Counted from the first letter of the stretch, positions 33,771 through 42,280 are shown. The stretch: DNA of 64,000 nt from Lachnospiraceae bacterium (GCA_024684065.1 JAIKXO010000109.1:1-64000), one strand, 5' to 3'. Notes: generated from the sequence alone by a model not told the origin. Numbers and translations: made by a program.

Positions 33771-35018
33771 ATGGGTGAAAGATATGAAAGCGCAAAAAAG
33801 CAGTATGAAGCATTGGGAATAGACGTAGAGGGAGCTTTAAAGAAGCTTCAGAGCTTCCCTGTATCCATGCATTGCTGGCAGGGGGATGACGTGGTCGGTT
33901 TCGACCAGGACGGGCCTCTGACAGGCGGGATTCAGACTACGGGCAATTATCCCGGAAAGGCAACTACCCCGGAAGAGCTCATGGCTGATATTGATAAGGT
34001 TATATCACTTGTGCCCGGCAAGCTTAAGCTTAACCTGCATGCCTGCTACGCTGTTTTTGAAAAGGGCGAGTGGGTTGACAGGGACAAGATTGAGCCCAGG
34101 CATTTCACAAGATGGGTAGAGTATGCAAAGTCAAGGAATATGTCGATTGATTTCAATCCTACATGTTTTTCTCATAAAATGGTTAAGGACAATATGACCC
34201 TTGCCCATCCGGATAAGGAAGTTAGGGATTTCTGGATCCGCCATTGTCAGGCCTGTATCCGTATAAGCGAGTATTTTTATGATGAGCTTAAGGTTCCGGT
34301 GCTTATGAACATCTGGATCCCCGACGGATATAAGGATATCCCTGCGGATCGTCTGGGTGCCAGGGCACGCTATAAGGATTCGCTTGACCAGATACTTGAC
34401 ATCGGATATGACAAGAACAAGGTAAAGGTAACGGTCGAGTCCAAGGTGTTTGGTATCGGAATGGAGAGCTATACGGCGGGAAGTTCAGAGTTTACCCTGA
34501 ATTATGCCGCTTATAAGAACATTCTTCCGCTTATGGATAATGGCCATTATCATCCGACAGAGGTGGTGTCTGACAAGATCTCTTCCCTTCTTTTGTTCTT
34601 CCCGGAGATCGCCCTTCATGTGACCAGGCCTGTCAGATGGGATTCCGATCACGTAGTTATCTTTGATGACGAAACGAAGGAGATCGCGAAGGAGATCGTA
34701 AGGAATGACGCTATGGACAGGGTATATCTGGCAACGGATTTCTTTGATGCCAGCATTAACCGTATAAGCGCCTGGACGGTCGGACTTAGAAGCGTTCAGA
34801 AGGCTATGCTCTATGCCCTGTTAACTCCCCATGAGGAGCTTAAGAAGCTTCAGGATGCGGGTAACTGGACGAAGGTCATGATGTGCCAGGAGGAGCTTAA
34901 GACCTATCCGTTCGGGGATATCTGGGATCATTATTGCGAGCTCTGCGGAAAGCCTGTCGGTATGGCATGGTACGATGAAGTAGAGAAATATGAGAAGGAT
35001 GTTTTGAGTAAAAGATAG
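33771..35018 (+). CDS. rhaA: L-rhamnose isomerase
   Basis: A 415-residue metal-dependent isomerase turning L-rhamnose into L-rhamnulose. The N-terminus YESAKKQYEALGIDVEGALKKL and the motif SMHCWQGDDVVGF are characteristic, as are NLHACYA, the metal-site region DNGHYHPTEVVSDK and VRWDSDHV. The ATG at 33771 follows GAAAGGAG; the longer frame from 33720 starts inside a repeat and has no ribosome site. Regulated from a promoter sharing its box with the importer promoter. A repeat-split hairpin follows the gene. Confidence 0.96.
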   Translation: MGERYESAKKQYEALGIDVEGALKKLQSFPVSMHCWQGDDVVGFDQDGPLTGGIQTTGNYPGKATTPEELMADIDKVISLVPGKLKLNLHACYAVFEKGEWVDRDKIEPRHFTRWVEYAKSRNMSIDFNPTCFSHKMVKDNMTLAHPDKEVRDFWIRHCQACIRISEYFYDELKVPVLMNIWIPDGYKDIPADRLGARARYKDSLDQILDIGYDKNKVKVTVESKVFGIGMESYTAGSSEFTLNYAAYKNILPLMDNGHYHPTEVVSDKISSLLLFFPEIALHVTRPVRWDSDHVVIFDDETKEIAKEIVRNDAMDRVYLATDFFDASINRISAWTVGLRSVQKAMLYALLTPHEELKKLQDAGNWTKVMMCQEELKTYPFGDIWDHYCELCGKPVGMAWYDEVEKYEKDVLSKR

Positions 35019-35029
35019 AATTGACTTTC

Positions 35030-35103
35030 AGGCGGGCTCCTGTGAAATACGGAAATGATTCGGTCAGCAGGCTGCCCGGATCAGCACAGCAGGAGCCTGT
35101 TTC
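35030..35103 (+). repeat. Repeat copy 6 (partial) inside a split hairpin
   Basis: GGAAATGATTCGG/GCCCGGATCAG from the repeat family (about 35051-35083) is flanked by GGCTCCTGTG and CACAGCAGGAGCC, which pair with each other. The repeat arm thus forms the loop of an outer stem that could be the rhaA terminator. Confidence 0.6.
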
Positions 35104-35165
35104 GGACTGCAGCTGTTTTAAAATAAGAAAATAGTAATAGTAACCACGGAATATATAACAGGAAG

Positions 35166-35391
35166 CATATAAAAGAAAATATTCCACCTGTGCGGTTGGA
35201 TTGCTTTTGCAATCCAACCCACCACATACATTCGCAAAACCGCCCGCTTCGCGTGCTTAAAGATTTGCTTCGCAAATCGTTTTGCTCATTTAGAGGTGGG
35301 TTGCTCGTGTATGATAATATCTGCCTTGCTGCAGGCAGCATGCAGATATTATCATACACGGCAGCCGCACAGGCGGAAAATATTCCGAATT
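35166..35391. repeat. Nested inverted-repeat element between rhaA and rhaD
   Basis: Outer arms ATATTCCACCTGTGCGG and CCGCACAGGCGGAAAATATT pair imperfectly. Inside lie GGTTGGATTGC/GCAATCCAACC (11 bp), GATTTGC/GCAAATC of the interspersed family, and a 19-bp perfect pair CGTGTATGATAATATCTGC/GCAGATATTATCATACACG (about 35307-35361). It looks like a non-autonomous or composite palindromic element within the rha operon. Confidence 0.7.
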
Positions 35392-35453
35392 TGATCAGAG
35401 GGCCAGATTTAAGAGCCGGTTAATCCGGCTCATGCCTGACCCCGGAGGAAAAA

Positions 35454-36314
35454 GTGAAAATTCTTGACAGTAAGTTTGTGAAGGGCTTTATCAATATGGC
35501 CCAGGAAGGCTATGAGCAGGGCTGGCATGAAAGGAACGGGGGGAATCTTTCTTACCGCATGACGCCTCATGAAGTGGAATCTATCGAGGACCGCCTTTTC
35601 AGGCACGGAGAATGGACGGATATAAAAGCATCGGTCCCGGGGCTTTCGGGAGAGTTTTTCCTTGTGACCGGAAGCGGGAAATATTTCAGAAATATTCCGG
35701 TAGATCCGGAGGAAACACTGTCCATAATAGAGCTTGACGAGAAAGGGGAGAGATACCGTATACGATGGGGCCTTGTTGAGGGAGGAAACCCTACCAGCGA
35801 GCTCCCCACCCATCTTTTGAACCACGAGATCAAAAAGAGGGTTTCCGATAATAAGCACAGGATAATATACCATGCTCATTGTACGAATATCATAGCCTTG
35901 TCTTTCCTGCTTCCTCTTAAGGATGAGATTTTTACAAGAGAGCTTTGGGAATCCATGACTGAGTGCCCGGTGGTATTTCCGGAAGGGATAGGGGTAGTAC
36001 CCTGGATGGTTCCCGGCGGAAGGGATATAGGTCTCGAAACCAGCAGGCTCATGGAGAAATATAATGCCGTGATCTGGGCCCACCATGGGATATTCTGTTC
36101 GGGGGACACCTTTGACGGAACCTTCGGCCTTATGCATACCATCGAAAAATCGGCGGAGATCCTTCTTAAGATAATGCAGGTTACCGATAGGAAAGTAAAT
36201 ACAATCACTCCGGATGATTTCAGGCGCCTTGCGAAGGACTTCGGGGTCGAGCTTGACGAGCGTTTCCTGTATGAAAAGAAAAGTTCATGTTTTAATGAAC
36301 TGTACAGTATTTAA
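35454..36314 (+). CDS. rhaD: L-rhamnulose-1-phosphate aldolase
   Basis: A 286-residue class II zinc aldolase that splits rhamnulose 1-phosphate into dihydroxyacetone phosphate and L-lactaldehyde. Motifs: HERNGGNLSYR, GGNPTSELPTHLLNH (catalytic Glu), YHAHCTN (two zinc His) and WAHHGIF (third zinc His). The start is GTG at 35454 after GGAGGA. No regulon box is present upstream, so it is probably co-transcribed with rhaA through the 435-bp gap filled by repeat elements. No lactaldehyde reductase or dehydrogenase is seen nearby. Confidence 0.95.
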   Translation: MKILDSKFVKGFINMAQEGYEQGWHERNGGNLSYRMTPHEVESIEDRLFRHGEWTDIKASVPGLSGEFFLVTGSGKYFRNIPVDPEETLSIIELDEKGERYRIRWGLVEGGNPTSELPTHLLNHEIKKRVSDNKHRIIYHAHCTNIIALSFLLPLKDEIFTRELWESMTECPVVFPEGIGVVPWMVPGGRDIGLETSRLMEKYNAVIWAHHGIFCSGDTFDGTFGLMHTIEKSAEILLKIMQVTDRKVNTITPDDFRRLAKDFGVELDERFLYEKKSSCFNELYSI

Positions 36315-36337
36315 CAGGCGCTTGCAGTCAGTAAAAA

Positions 36338-36353
36338 CCCGCCGTTTGGCGGG
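36338..36353 (+). terminator. rhaD terminator hairpin without T-run
   Basis: CCCGCC-GTTT-GGCGGG preceded by AAAAA but followed by GCGTCATAGGG, not T. A similar hairpin with a proper T-run lies at the other side of the foreign block (48979-49001). Confidence 0.65.
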
Positions 36354-36437
36354 GCGTCATAGGGATTTTTGAGAAACATTGATTTCAAGGCATTAAAAAG
36401 ACAGCCTTCGAGCGGAAATGACATTTGATATAGGTTA

Positions 36438-36692
36438 TTGAGCCGGAGTGGCTCTTATATCCACATTTCGCTTGAAGCCATAGGTTTCTCTGTTGAAGAT
36501 CAGATCCGTGTGGAATATGATCATGGAAAGATAATCATCCGTACCGACAAAAAACAGCCAATGCTTAAAAGCGAAGCCGATGGAGTAGCAAATCGTTACC
36601 CCATCGGCTGTTATTATCTTTATTTTACACTCTTACGAAATGCTTCAGACCATTTGCTAATGGATTCGTTCATCCTATCGCAGTATTTTTGA
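36438..36692 (+). pseudogene. SymE-like toxin remnant
   Basis: An open frame of 84 codons from a TTG. Residues about 6-39 (ISLEAIGFSVEDQIRVEYDHGKIIIR spans the core) match the SymE toxin pattern of a hydrophobic strand, a GF turn, then alternating hydrophobic residues and a basic end. The N-terminal part of the family is missing. The C-terminal half runs through a terminator-like hairpin and into sequence antisense to mcrC, so it does not look native. SymE genes in other bacteria often lie beside restriction loci, as here. Most likely a decayed copy. Confidence 0.5.
36575..36609. terminator. Hairpin between SymE remnant and mcrC
   Basis: AGCCGATGG/CCATCGGCT plus GTA/TAC around one mismatch. 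It lies just past the mcrC stop and probably ends the minus-strand defence transcript. Confidence 0.6.
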
Positions 36693-38020
36693 AAACTTAT
36701 TTCCGCGCTCTTTGGAACAAAAAACGGCATTCTATACATTTTTGCTTTAACATCTGGATAAAAACTACTATATGCATACAATTCTTTAAATTCAAAATTG
36801 TTCATATCCTCATCATACGTATCTATATCAGATGGATAGATAATGCCGCATAATTCCCCTCCGGACAAAAAAAGATACGATAATAATTGGTGAACATCCT
36901 CATCCTTATTCCATTTCCAGAATTTATATTTGGCATCAAAGACCTTTCGTCTTTCCCCCTCTTTATCTTCAATGAAATCCGGATACCAGTTTTCATCTTT
37001 TGCCCATTTCAGACTGCCTTTTTTACCATCTGTCTGTAAATGAATAAATCCTTTATTTTTTAACAACTTAACAGCGATAAACTCTTCCCAAAGCCATGAA
37101 ATATCAATTAAAACACCAACGGATTCGTCAACTTTATTATCAAAGATATTCTGACCAGACTCTCGTAATATCATCAATGCCATTTTTCTGGCATCTTCAT
37201 AGGCATAATATAGCGGATTGGTAATTTCTTTTTGGCATCTTATCCGTTCCGAATAGTTTACATTCATTCTATAAGAAGGAGTAGCCGTCTCTATCAGATC
37301 AATCATTTCCAGAATTGCAGCAGATTGGCAAACATATCCATTCCATATTTCCGGATAATAATCCATGATATAATCCATCGTCTGTCTGATCAGACATAGA
37401 ATGTCATTGTCATATGAATACTCCCTTACAGAATACGCCGTTCTCCCGACAAAAGGGTTATTCAAAAGTATATGTCTGTTGACATCAAATGCTCCCTTAA
37501 ATGCAAAATCATTATACCTGTTTCGAACATACTCTTTATAAAATCCTTCGCCATACGCATCCGAAATCTTCATCAGAAAGAGGAGTATCAGAATAACGGT
37601 ATAATCACTCTCTGATGCACTATTAATGTCAAGATCAAATACATTTATTCCGCACACATTACACAAAAGGTAAAGAAGGAAGAACTGCTTATCTCCTTTA
37701 TCAAATCTCGAACAAATCTCAACTCTGCAGGAATTTCCATCACCTGTTATGTTTGAGATAACACCTACCCAATTATAAGTGTATAATCTATCATTTATTC
37801 TGTCAAAAATGGCGTCATTCTCATAACTGTTTTTATCCGGAATAGTGAGTATTTTACGGTCTTTAAGCAAGGTATTGATGTTGCAGATTTCTTTCATGGA
37901 ATCCCACGATTCTTCGGAAATAGTTTTATTCTTATAATCCGTTTCCAGCGCAAAAGAGTATGAATTGCCAAAACTCTGATTATCCCTGAGACGGATAGAA
38001 ATTGAATTTTTTCCCTCCAT
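36620..38020 (-). CDS. mcrC: McrC-like nuclease subunit of a McrBC restriction system
   Basis: A 466-residue McrC-family protein. The C-terminal PD-(D/E)xK nuclease shows WYPDFIEDKEG and RKVFDAKYKFWKW, where D and DAK are the expected catalytic residues (about 340-365). The N-terminal part is McrC-specific. Together with McrB it would translocate along and cut DNA carrying modified cytosine or a related mark. The ATG at 38020 follows GGGTG; a GTG at 38029 is an alternative. It follows mcrB by about 13 bases and is AT-richer than the host genes. Confidence 0.85.
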   Translation of the reverse strand: MEGKNSISIRLRDNQSFGNSYSFALETDYKNKTISEESWDSMKEICNINTLLKDRKILTIPDKNSYENDAIFDRINDRLYTYNWVGVISNITGDGNSCRVEICSRFDKGDKQFFLLYLLCNVCGINVFDLDINSASESDYTVILILLFLMKISDAYGEGFYKEYVRNRYNDFAFKGAFDVNRHILLNNPFVGRTAYSVREYSYDNDILCLIRQTMDYIMDYYPEIWNGYVCQSAAILEMIDLIETATPSYRMNVNYSERIRCQKEITNPLYYAYEDARKMALMILRESGQNIFDNKVDESVGVLIDISWLWEEFIAVKLLKNKGFIHLQTDGKKGSLKWAKDENWYPDFIEDKEGERRKVFDAKYKFWKWNKDEDVHQLLSYLFLSGGELCGIIYPSDIDTYDEDMNNFEFKELYAYSSFYPDVKAKMYRMPFFVPKSAEISFQKYCDRMNESISKWSEAFRKSVK

Positions 38021-38033
38021 CTTTATCACCCGA

Positions 38034-39686
38034 TTATTCTACAAACTCTTTTTCTATGTCATCTATCTCACTTTCAGTTCGTTTGCCTTTGACATATTCA
38101 AAAAGAATTTGAGATATGTGATTATTCCAAACCTCTTTTCTTGCCTCTTGATAGTTATTGTTCGACAAGTACAAGCTTATCTTTGCAAAATAGGATGGTC
38201 CGAGATGATAGTGACGGTTTAGTTTTAGTTTTTCTTTTATAGCTTTATTTACACCTGAAATTCTATCAAGATAATTTTGATAATCATTCTGTAAATCCTT
38301 ATCAATATGCATTGCCTTCAATACCTTATCCATAACATCCTCAGCCTTGATTTCAGCCCATGCAAAGCGTCTTCTCAGAGCAAAGTCAAAAACCTCAACA
38401 CTGCGATCTATGTCGTTCATTGTTCCTATGATATACACGTTTGAAGGAATGAAAAACTTATCGTTTGTTTTATCCACAAAGAAGCTTTCATCAGTAGCCA
38501 GGGAAGAATATTGCGTTGCTATCTTGCCCTTTGCTCCCCTGTAATCAGCGTCAAGGCAATACATGGTTTCTCCTAAAACCTTTGAGATCTCAGCTCGATT
38601 TATCTCATCAATAATAAATAAAAAGGGTGGAAGGATTGATGCAACATCGTCGCCTTTTGATTTGTTCGTTTCTTCGGAAGCTTCATTATTTTGTTCGTTA
38701 ACGAGAGCAGATACTTTGTCTCTGTTGTTTTTAAACCAATCTATCCAATAACCAACTATCTCCCCATCTTCTCCACACAAAAAATCTTTTATAGAATCAT
38801 CACCCAAAGTTTTCCCTGCAGCGATAATGCGCTCAATCGCGCCTGCCCTTCTACAGAAGCGCTTAAAGGTTCCGTTCTTTAATGTGTATCCGATGTTTCC
38901 ACTGCTTGTCGAGTCGGAAGATGACATTACAGGCCTGATACCTTCGATAAAATCGGTATAATCGTACGAAGGATGGAATTGTACCATATCCATCCGGATT
39001 TTCTTCTCACATGCTTTTTCCCGGTCATTTTTCCCTGTTATGTCCAATAGTTTATCTGCAATTTCATTTCTAGCAGAATAAGTTTTCCCTGTACCGGGTG
39101 CTCCGTTCATAATAAGCTGTTTATTTGTCTTTAATAATGTGCACGGATCTGTCATATAAGTAAAACCTCCCTGTGGTGTTATTTGTGTTCCATAGATCAA
39201 AAAATCCGCAATTTGCTTCATCTTTTCTTTTGCTCTTTTTTCACCTGTTAATTCTTTCGTATCTGCAAATATACTTTTGCCATTAGAATCATGGAAAATA
39301 AAATTGCCAGTTTTATCCTTGAGATCATACCATTCCCCTGTAAAAAGTGCATTCATAGTAGTGGTACTTGGTTCGATTTTTTTGAGTTTATCATTGTAAA
39401 CACCCATGTTGCGTCCATCTTTAGAATCTAGCGTAACAAACTGAGCTGCCTGAGCACTCCAAGTTGTATTATCAAAACCTACTTTCTCCAGGAATTTAGA
39501 ATTGCTGCTTGTTCCGCCTAATATCAGCGCCATAAAAAACTGGAAATTTCGTTTTCTGTATCCATTTATTTCTACTTTATCAAATTGTTTTCCATCTAAA
39601 TATTCAATCTGTTTGATTAATAAATCATTGTCTTCATCAAGCAATTCCTTAAATTTCTCAAATGTGCTTTCTTTGCTTAATTTCAT
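38034..39686 (-). CDS. mcrB: McrB-like AAA+ GTPase of a McrBC restriction system
   Basis: A 550-residue motor subunit. An N-terminal region (1-185) of unrecognised specificity-type fold precedes an AAA+ domain with Walker A GAPGTGKT (195-202), Walker B FLFIIDEINRAEISK, and IIGTMNDIDRSVEVFDFALRRRF, close to the McrB signature MNTxDRS and arginine finger. McrB hydrolyses GTP and powers McrC. AAGGAGGAGG lies before the ATG at 39686; the longer frame lacks a ribosome site. The N-terminal domain would decide which DNA is recognised. Codon use is AT-rich compared with rha genes. Confidence 0.9.
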   Translation of the reverse strand: MKLSKESTFEKFKELLDEDNDLLIKQIEYLDGKQFDKVEINGYRKRNFQFFMALILGGTSSNSKFLEKVGFDNTTWSAQAAQFVTLDSKDGRNMGVYNDKLKKIEPSTTTMNALFTGEWYDLKDKTGNFIFHDSNGKSIFADTKELTGEKRAKEKMKQIADFLIYGTQITPQGGFTYMTDPCTLLKTNKQLIMNGAPGTGKTYSARNEIADKLLDITGKNDREKACEKKIRMDMVQFHPSYDYTDFIEGIRPVMSSSDSTSSGNIGYTLKNGTFKRFCRRAGAIERIIAAGKTLGDDSIKDFLCGEDGEIVGYWIDWFKNNRDKVSALVNEQNNEASEETNKSKGDDVASILPPFLFIIDEINRAEISKVLGETMYCLDADYRGAKGKIATQYSSLATDESFFVDKTNDKFFIPSNVYIIGTMNDIDRSVEVFDFALRRRFAWAEIKAEDVMDKVLKAMHIDKDLQNDYQNYLDRISGVNKAIKEKLKLNRHYHLGPSYFAKISLYLSNNNYQEARKEVWNNHISQILFEYVKGKRTESEIDDIEKEFVE

Positions 39687-39739
39687 CGTTGCCTCCTCCT
39701 TGCTGCGATCAATATGATCGATCAATTGTTGCAAAAATC

Positions 39740-39745
39740 ATTATA
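39740..39745 (-). promoter_or_regulatory. mcrB -10 box and nearby repeats
   Basis: TATAAT on the minus strand about 55 bases before mcrB. Between it and the ribosome site lie two TTGATCG repeats (39705-39725), a possible operator. The -35 is unclear. Confidence 0.4.
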
Positions 39746-39810
39746 TCAGGCCCATGATACGCAAAACGGACAAATCTGTCCATCATGTATAAAATGAACT
39801 GCTATAGCAA

Positions 39811-40833
39811 TCATTCAATCCCTGGAATACTCCCCAATTCCTGAAGCTTCTTCCTTAACACCTCTTTATCCGGCAGTTGCAGCTGGTATTGCGACACCAT
39901 CATAGGAGACATCGTTCTACTCATGGCATATTCTACGACTTCATCATTCCTTGAAGCACATAAGATCAGTCCGACACTCGGGTTTTCATCCGGCTTCTTT
40001 ACTTGACGGTCAAGTCCTTCAAGGTAAAAATCCATCTTGGATATGTATTCCGGCTTGAACTTTCCGGTCTTCAGTTCCATCGCCACAAGGCATCGCAGTG
40101 TCCTGTGATAGAACAGAAGATCCACATGATAATCCTCTCCGCCGACCATTATGGTATATTCTTCGTCGACATATGTGAAATCCTTGCCAAGCTCCAGCAT
40201 GAATTTCTTCATCCCCTCGATAAGTCCCTTCTTCAGATGCTTTTCCTTAAATTTCGGTGGCAGATCAAGAAACTCTATCACATAGGAATCCAGGAACGGA
40301 TTCAGCTCAGATTTAATCTTTTCTGGAAGTAGCTTTTCTTTGGAAAGCATATACCGTTCATAATATCCGCTGTCCATCTGACGCTCCAGTTCGCGCTTGC
40401 TGTAACGCTCCTTTATTGCCAGACGCATATAGAATTCACGTTCTTCATCAGATTTACAGCCGGACATGATCAGGAGATGATTTGTCCAGCTCAATTGTGT
40501 CACCAGTGGTGACACTTTTTCATTTCCATCGTAAAGCTCAAAAAACTGCTTCATTCTGTACAGCCCTCGGCGGTTGAATCCTTTGATTCCGGGAAACTGG
40601 TCCTGAATAAAGGAAGCGAGAGAATCAATATATCCGTCACCATAGGAAGCTTCCTTCGATTGCTCCGAAAGAAAACGACCTACATTCTGATACATAAGTA
40701 TCAGCTCTTCATTTACTTTTCGATATGCGTTTTCACGAGCATTTTCTATGATTGATGCAACCTGCTCAAAGCCTTTATCAATTTCGTTCATCCGCTTAGT
40801 CCTCGTTTTGAATTGTGTCACCACCGGTGACAC
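39811..40833 (-). CDS. YhcG/DUF1016-family PD-(D/E)xK nuclease
   Basis: A 340-residue protein with the DUF1016 N-terminal helical domain (YRKVNEELILMYQNVGRFLSEQ; SPLVTQLSWTNHLLIMSGC) and a YhcG nuclease domain: YHVDLLFYHRTLRCLVAMELKTGKF contains the Asp and ExK catalytic residues. Such proteins occur in defence islands; substrates are not well defined. The GTG at 40833 follows AAAGGAG that overlaps the end of the preceding gene, so translation is coupled. The first residues (MSPVVTQF) repeat the internal VSPLVTQL, and both are encoded by a near-identical palindrome. Confidence 0.88.
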   Translation of the reverse strand: MSPVVTQFKTRTKRMNEIDKGFEQVASIIENARENAYRKVNEELILMYQNVGRFLSEQSKEASYGDGYIDSLASFIQDQFPGIKGFNRRGLYRMKQFFELYDGNEKVSPLVTQLSWTNHLLIMSGCKSDEEREFYMRLAIKERYSKRELERQMDSGYYERYMLSKEKLLPEKIKSELNPFLDSYVIEFLDLPPKFKEKHLKKGLIEGMKKFMLELGKDFTYVDEEYTIMVGGEDYHVDLLFYHRTLRCLVAMELKTGKFKPEYISKMDFYLEGLDRQVKKPDENPSVGLILCASRNDEVVEYAMSRTMSPMMVSQYQLQLPDKEVLRKKLQELGSIPGIE

Positions 40834-40839
40834 TTTTTG

Positions 40840-41961
40840 TTACTCCTTTGTTTTTCGCTGTTTTCGCTTTTTTTCTGAAGCATTCCCAGCTTTCCGTTTC
40901 CTGTAAGCCATCTGTTTTCTTGCATTTCTTGCTTTCTGGCATTCTTCAGAATCACAGAATTCCTGTCTATTACTTCGCCTGATCAGAAACTTCCCACAGT
41001 TTCTGCAGCAGATCATGATCCCTTCCGTTCTTGCTTCCTCACGTTGCCTGTTTTCAAGAGCCGGATCCTCTGAGATCATCCGTGCAAGGGTATACCATGC
41101 GATATCAAACACAGAGTCTATATCTGCCGAAAAATCAAATCTTCCAGAAGCCGCATTGAACTTAAGTCTCATATTAAAATTCGGTATGAATTCCACAAGC
41201 TTAGCGCGAAGCTCATCGTAATCGTCATACGGATTATGGTTAAAATCAAATTCACCCTCGGGCGGCTGCTGCGCGGGATGTTTATCTGCATAGTCATTTG
41301 CAAGCTGCATTCTTTCTACAATATCATCCGTGGAAACCTCTATTTTCTTTAATACTTCATCCGGGATGTCCGGATTTACCCGCTTGTATTCTTCAAAATA
41401 ACTGTGGTTTTCAAAATAGCGGCCTTCTTCATAAAGATTATAAGCAATCTCATCATCGGAATAGATCAGTCCCTCAAGCGCCACATAAAAGCGGACAGCA
41501 TTATAAAGGTCTCCGAGATCCTTCATGAAACGGTCGATCTCAAATAATCCGTCCCTCTCCACGATATCAGCTTCGACGGAGTTAATATCGAAGTCTTGTA
41601 TCAGCTCCGAGTATATGAAATCCACACGGTACGGATGCATATTATCCAGGCACCACCGTATGATCAATTGCTCCTTCGGCGTCGTGTTATCGTAACTGTC
41701 AATAACTTTAGCAAGGTTACAAAGACTTGTAAGCAGTTCCTTTCCAGTCAATCCCTCGGATGCTGGGAATTCCGGTTCCTTTCCTGGCTTGCAAACCGGA
41801 TATACCAGCTGATCCTTTCCATTGAAAGAATAAGTATAGTCCTTAAATCTGAACGGATGATACACAAGCTGACCGACTCCGCCAATTTCTTTTAATCCCA
41901 GTATTTTCGTTGTTTTATCTGCTTTGGATGGAATATGTTCACCATTCCAGTTAAGTGGCAT
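40840..41961 (-). CDS. DUF6076-like protein with C-terminal zinc finger
   Basis: A 373-residue protein. Residues 1-300 are predominantly helical and acidic with no recognised catalytic motif. The C-terminus holds CCRNCGKFLIRRSNRQEFCDSEEC followed by basic residues (KQMAYRKRKAGNASEKKRK), resembling a CGNR-type zinc finger and nucleic-acid binding tail. The closest family I can suggest is DUF6076, at modest confidence. It is the first gene of the minus-strand defence cluster, six bases before the YhcG nuclease start, and is divergent from the satellite genes. Confidence 0.6.
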   Translation of the reverse strand: MPLNWNGEHIPSKADKTTKILGLKEIGGVGQLVYHPFRFKDYTYSFNGKDQLVYPVCKPGKEPEFPASEGLTGKELLTSLCNLAKVIDSYDNTTPKEQLIIRWCLDNMHPYRVDFIYSELIQDFDINSVEADIVERDGLFEIDRFMKDLGDLYNAVRFYVALEGLIYSDDEIAYNLYEEGRYFENHSYFEEYKRVNPDIPDEVLKKIEVSTDDIVERMQLANDYADKHPAQQPPEGEFDFNHNPYDDYDELRAKLVEFIPNFNMRLKFNAASGRFDFSADIDSVFDIAWYTLARMISEDPALENRQREEARTEGIMICCRNCGKFLIRRSNRQEFCDSEECQKARNARKQMAYRKRKAGNASEKKRKQRKTKE

Positions 41962-41989
41962 TACTACACCTCAATATATCGTCTTATGC

Positions 41990-42030
41990 GTTACCGTTAG
42001 GGTTACCGTCAGTTTTTAGACATCGGTAAC
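41990..42030. promoter_or_regulatory. GTTACCG boxes in the left control region
   Basis: Two direct GTTACCG copies 12 bp apart (41990 and 42002) and one inverted CGGTAAC (42024-42030). The same box flanks the -10 of the recombinase promoter at 47233-47259. Confidence 0.6.
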
Positions 42031-42066
42031 ATTATATTCTAAAATGGCGTTGAAATCAATAAAAAC

Positions 42067-42084
42067 TTGTACAAATACGTACAA
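42067..42084. promoter_or_regulatory. Palindromic operator before the excisionase gene
   Basis: TTGTAC-N6-GTACAA perfect inverted repeat just upstream of the ribosome site. It has the size of a phage-type repressor site. Confidence 0.55.
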
Positions 42085-42103
42085 CGCAATTGGAGGTATA
42101 GCG

Positions 42104-42280
42104 ATGGAAAAAACAACCATGAGCGTGCAGGAATTATCCGCACAGATTGGCATATCCCTTCCGAAAGCTTATGAGCTTGTGAAGGATCCCGGATTCCCGA
42201 CTATCAAAGTCGGCGCAAGGATCCTGATCCCGGTGGAGGCCTTCAGGGAATGGCTGATCAGGAACTCGATCAAAGAATGA
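42104..42280 (+). CDS. Excisionase/AlpA-type HTH protein
   Basis: A 58-residue DNA-binding protein with a MerR-like winged helix (SVQELSAQIGISLPKAYELVKDPGFPTIKVGARILIPVEAFREWL), the helix-turn-helix_17 pattern of excisionases and AlpA regulators. GGAGG lies before the ATG at 42104; the longer frame has no ribosome site. As the first plus-strand gene of the mobile element it may direct excision with the serine recombinase or control the leftward and rightward promoters. Confidence 0.88.
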   Translation: MEKTTMSVQELSAQIGISLPKAYELVKDPGFPTIKVGARILIPVEAFREWLIRNSIKE

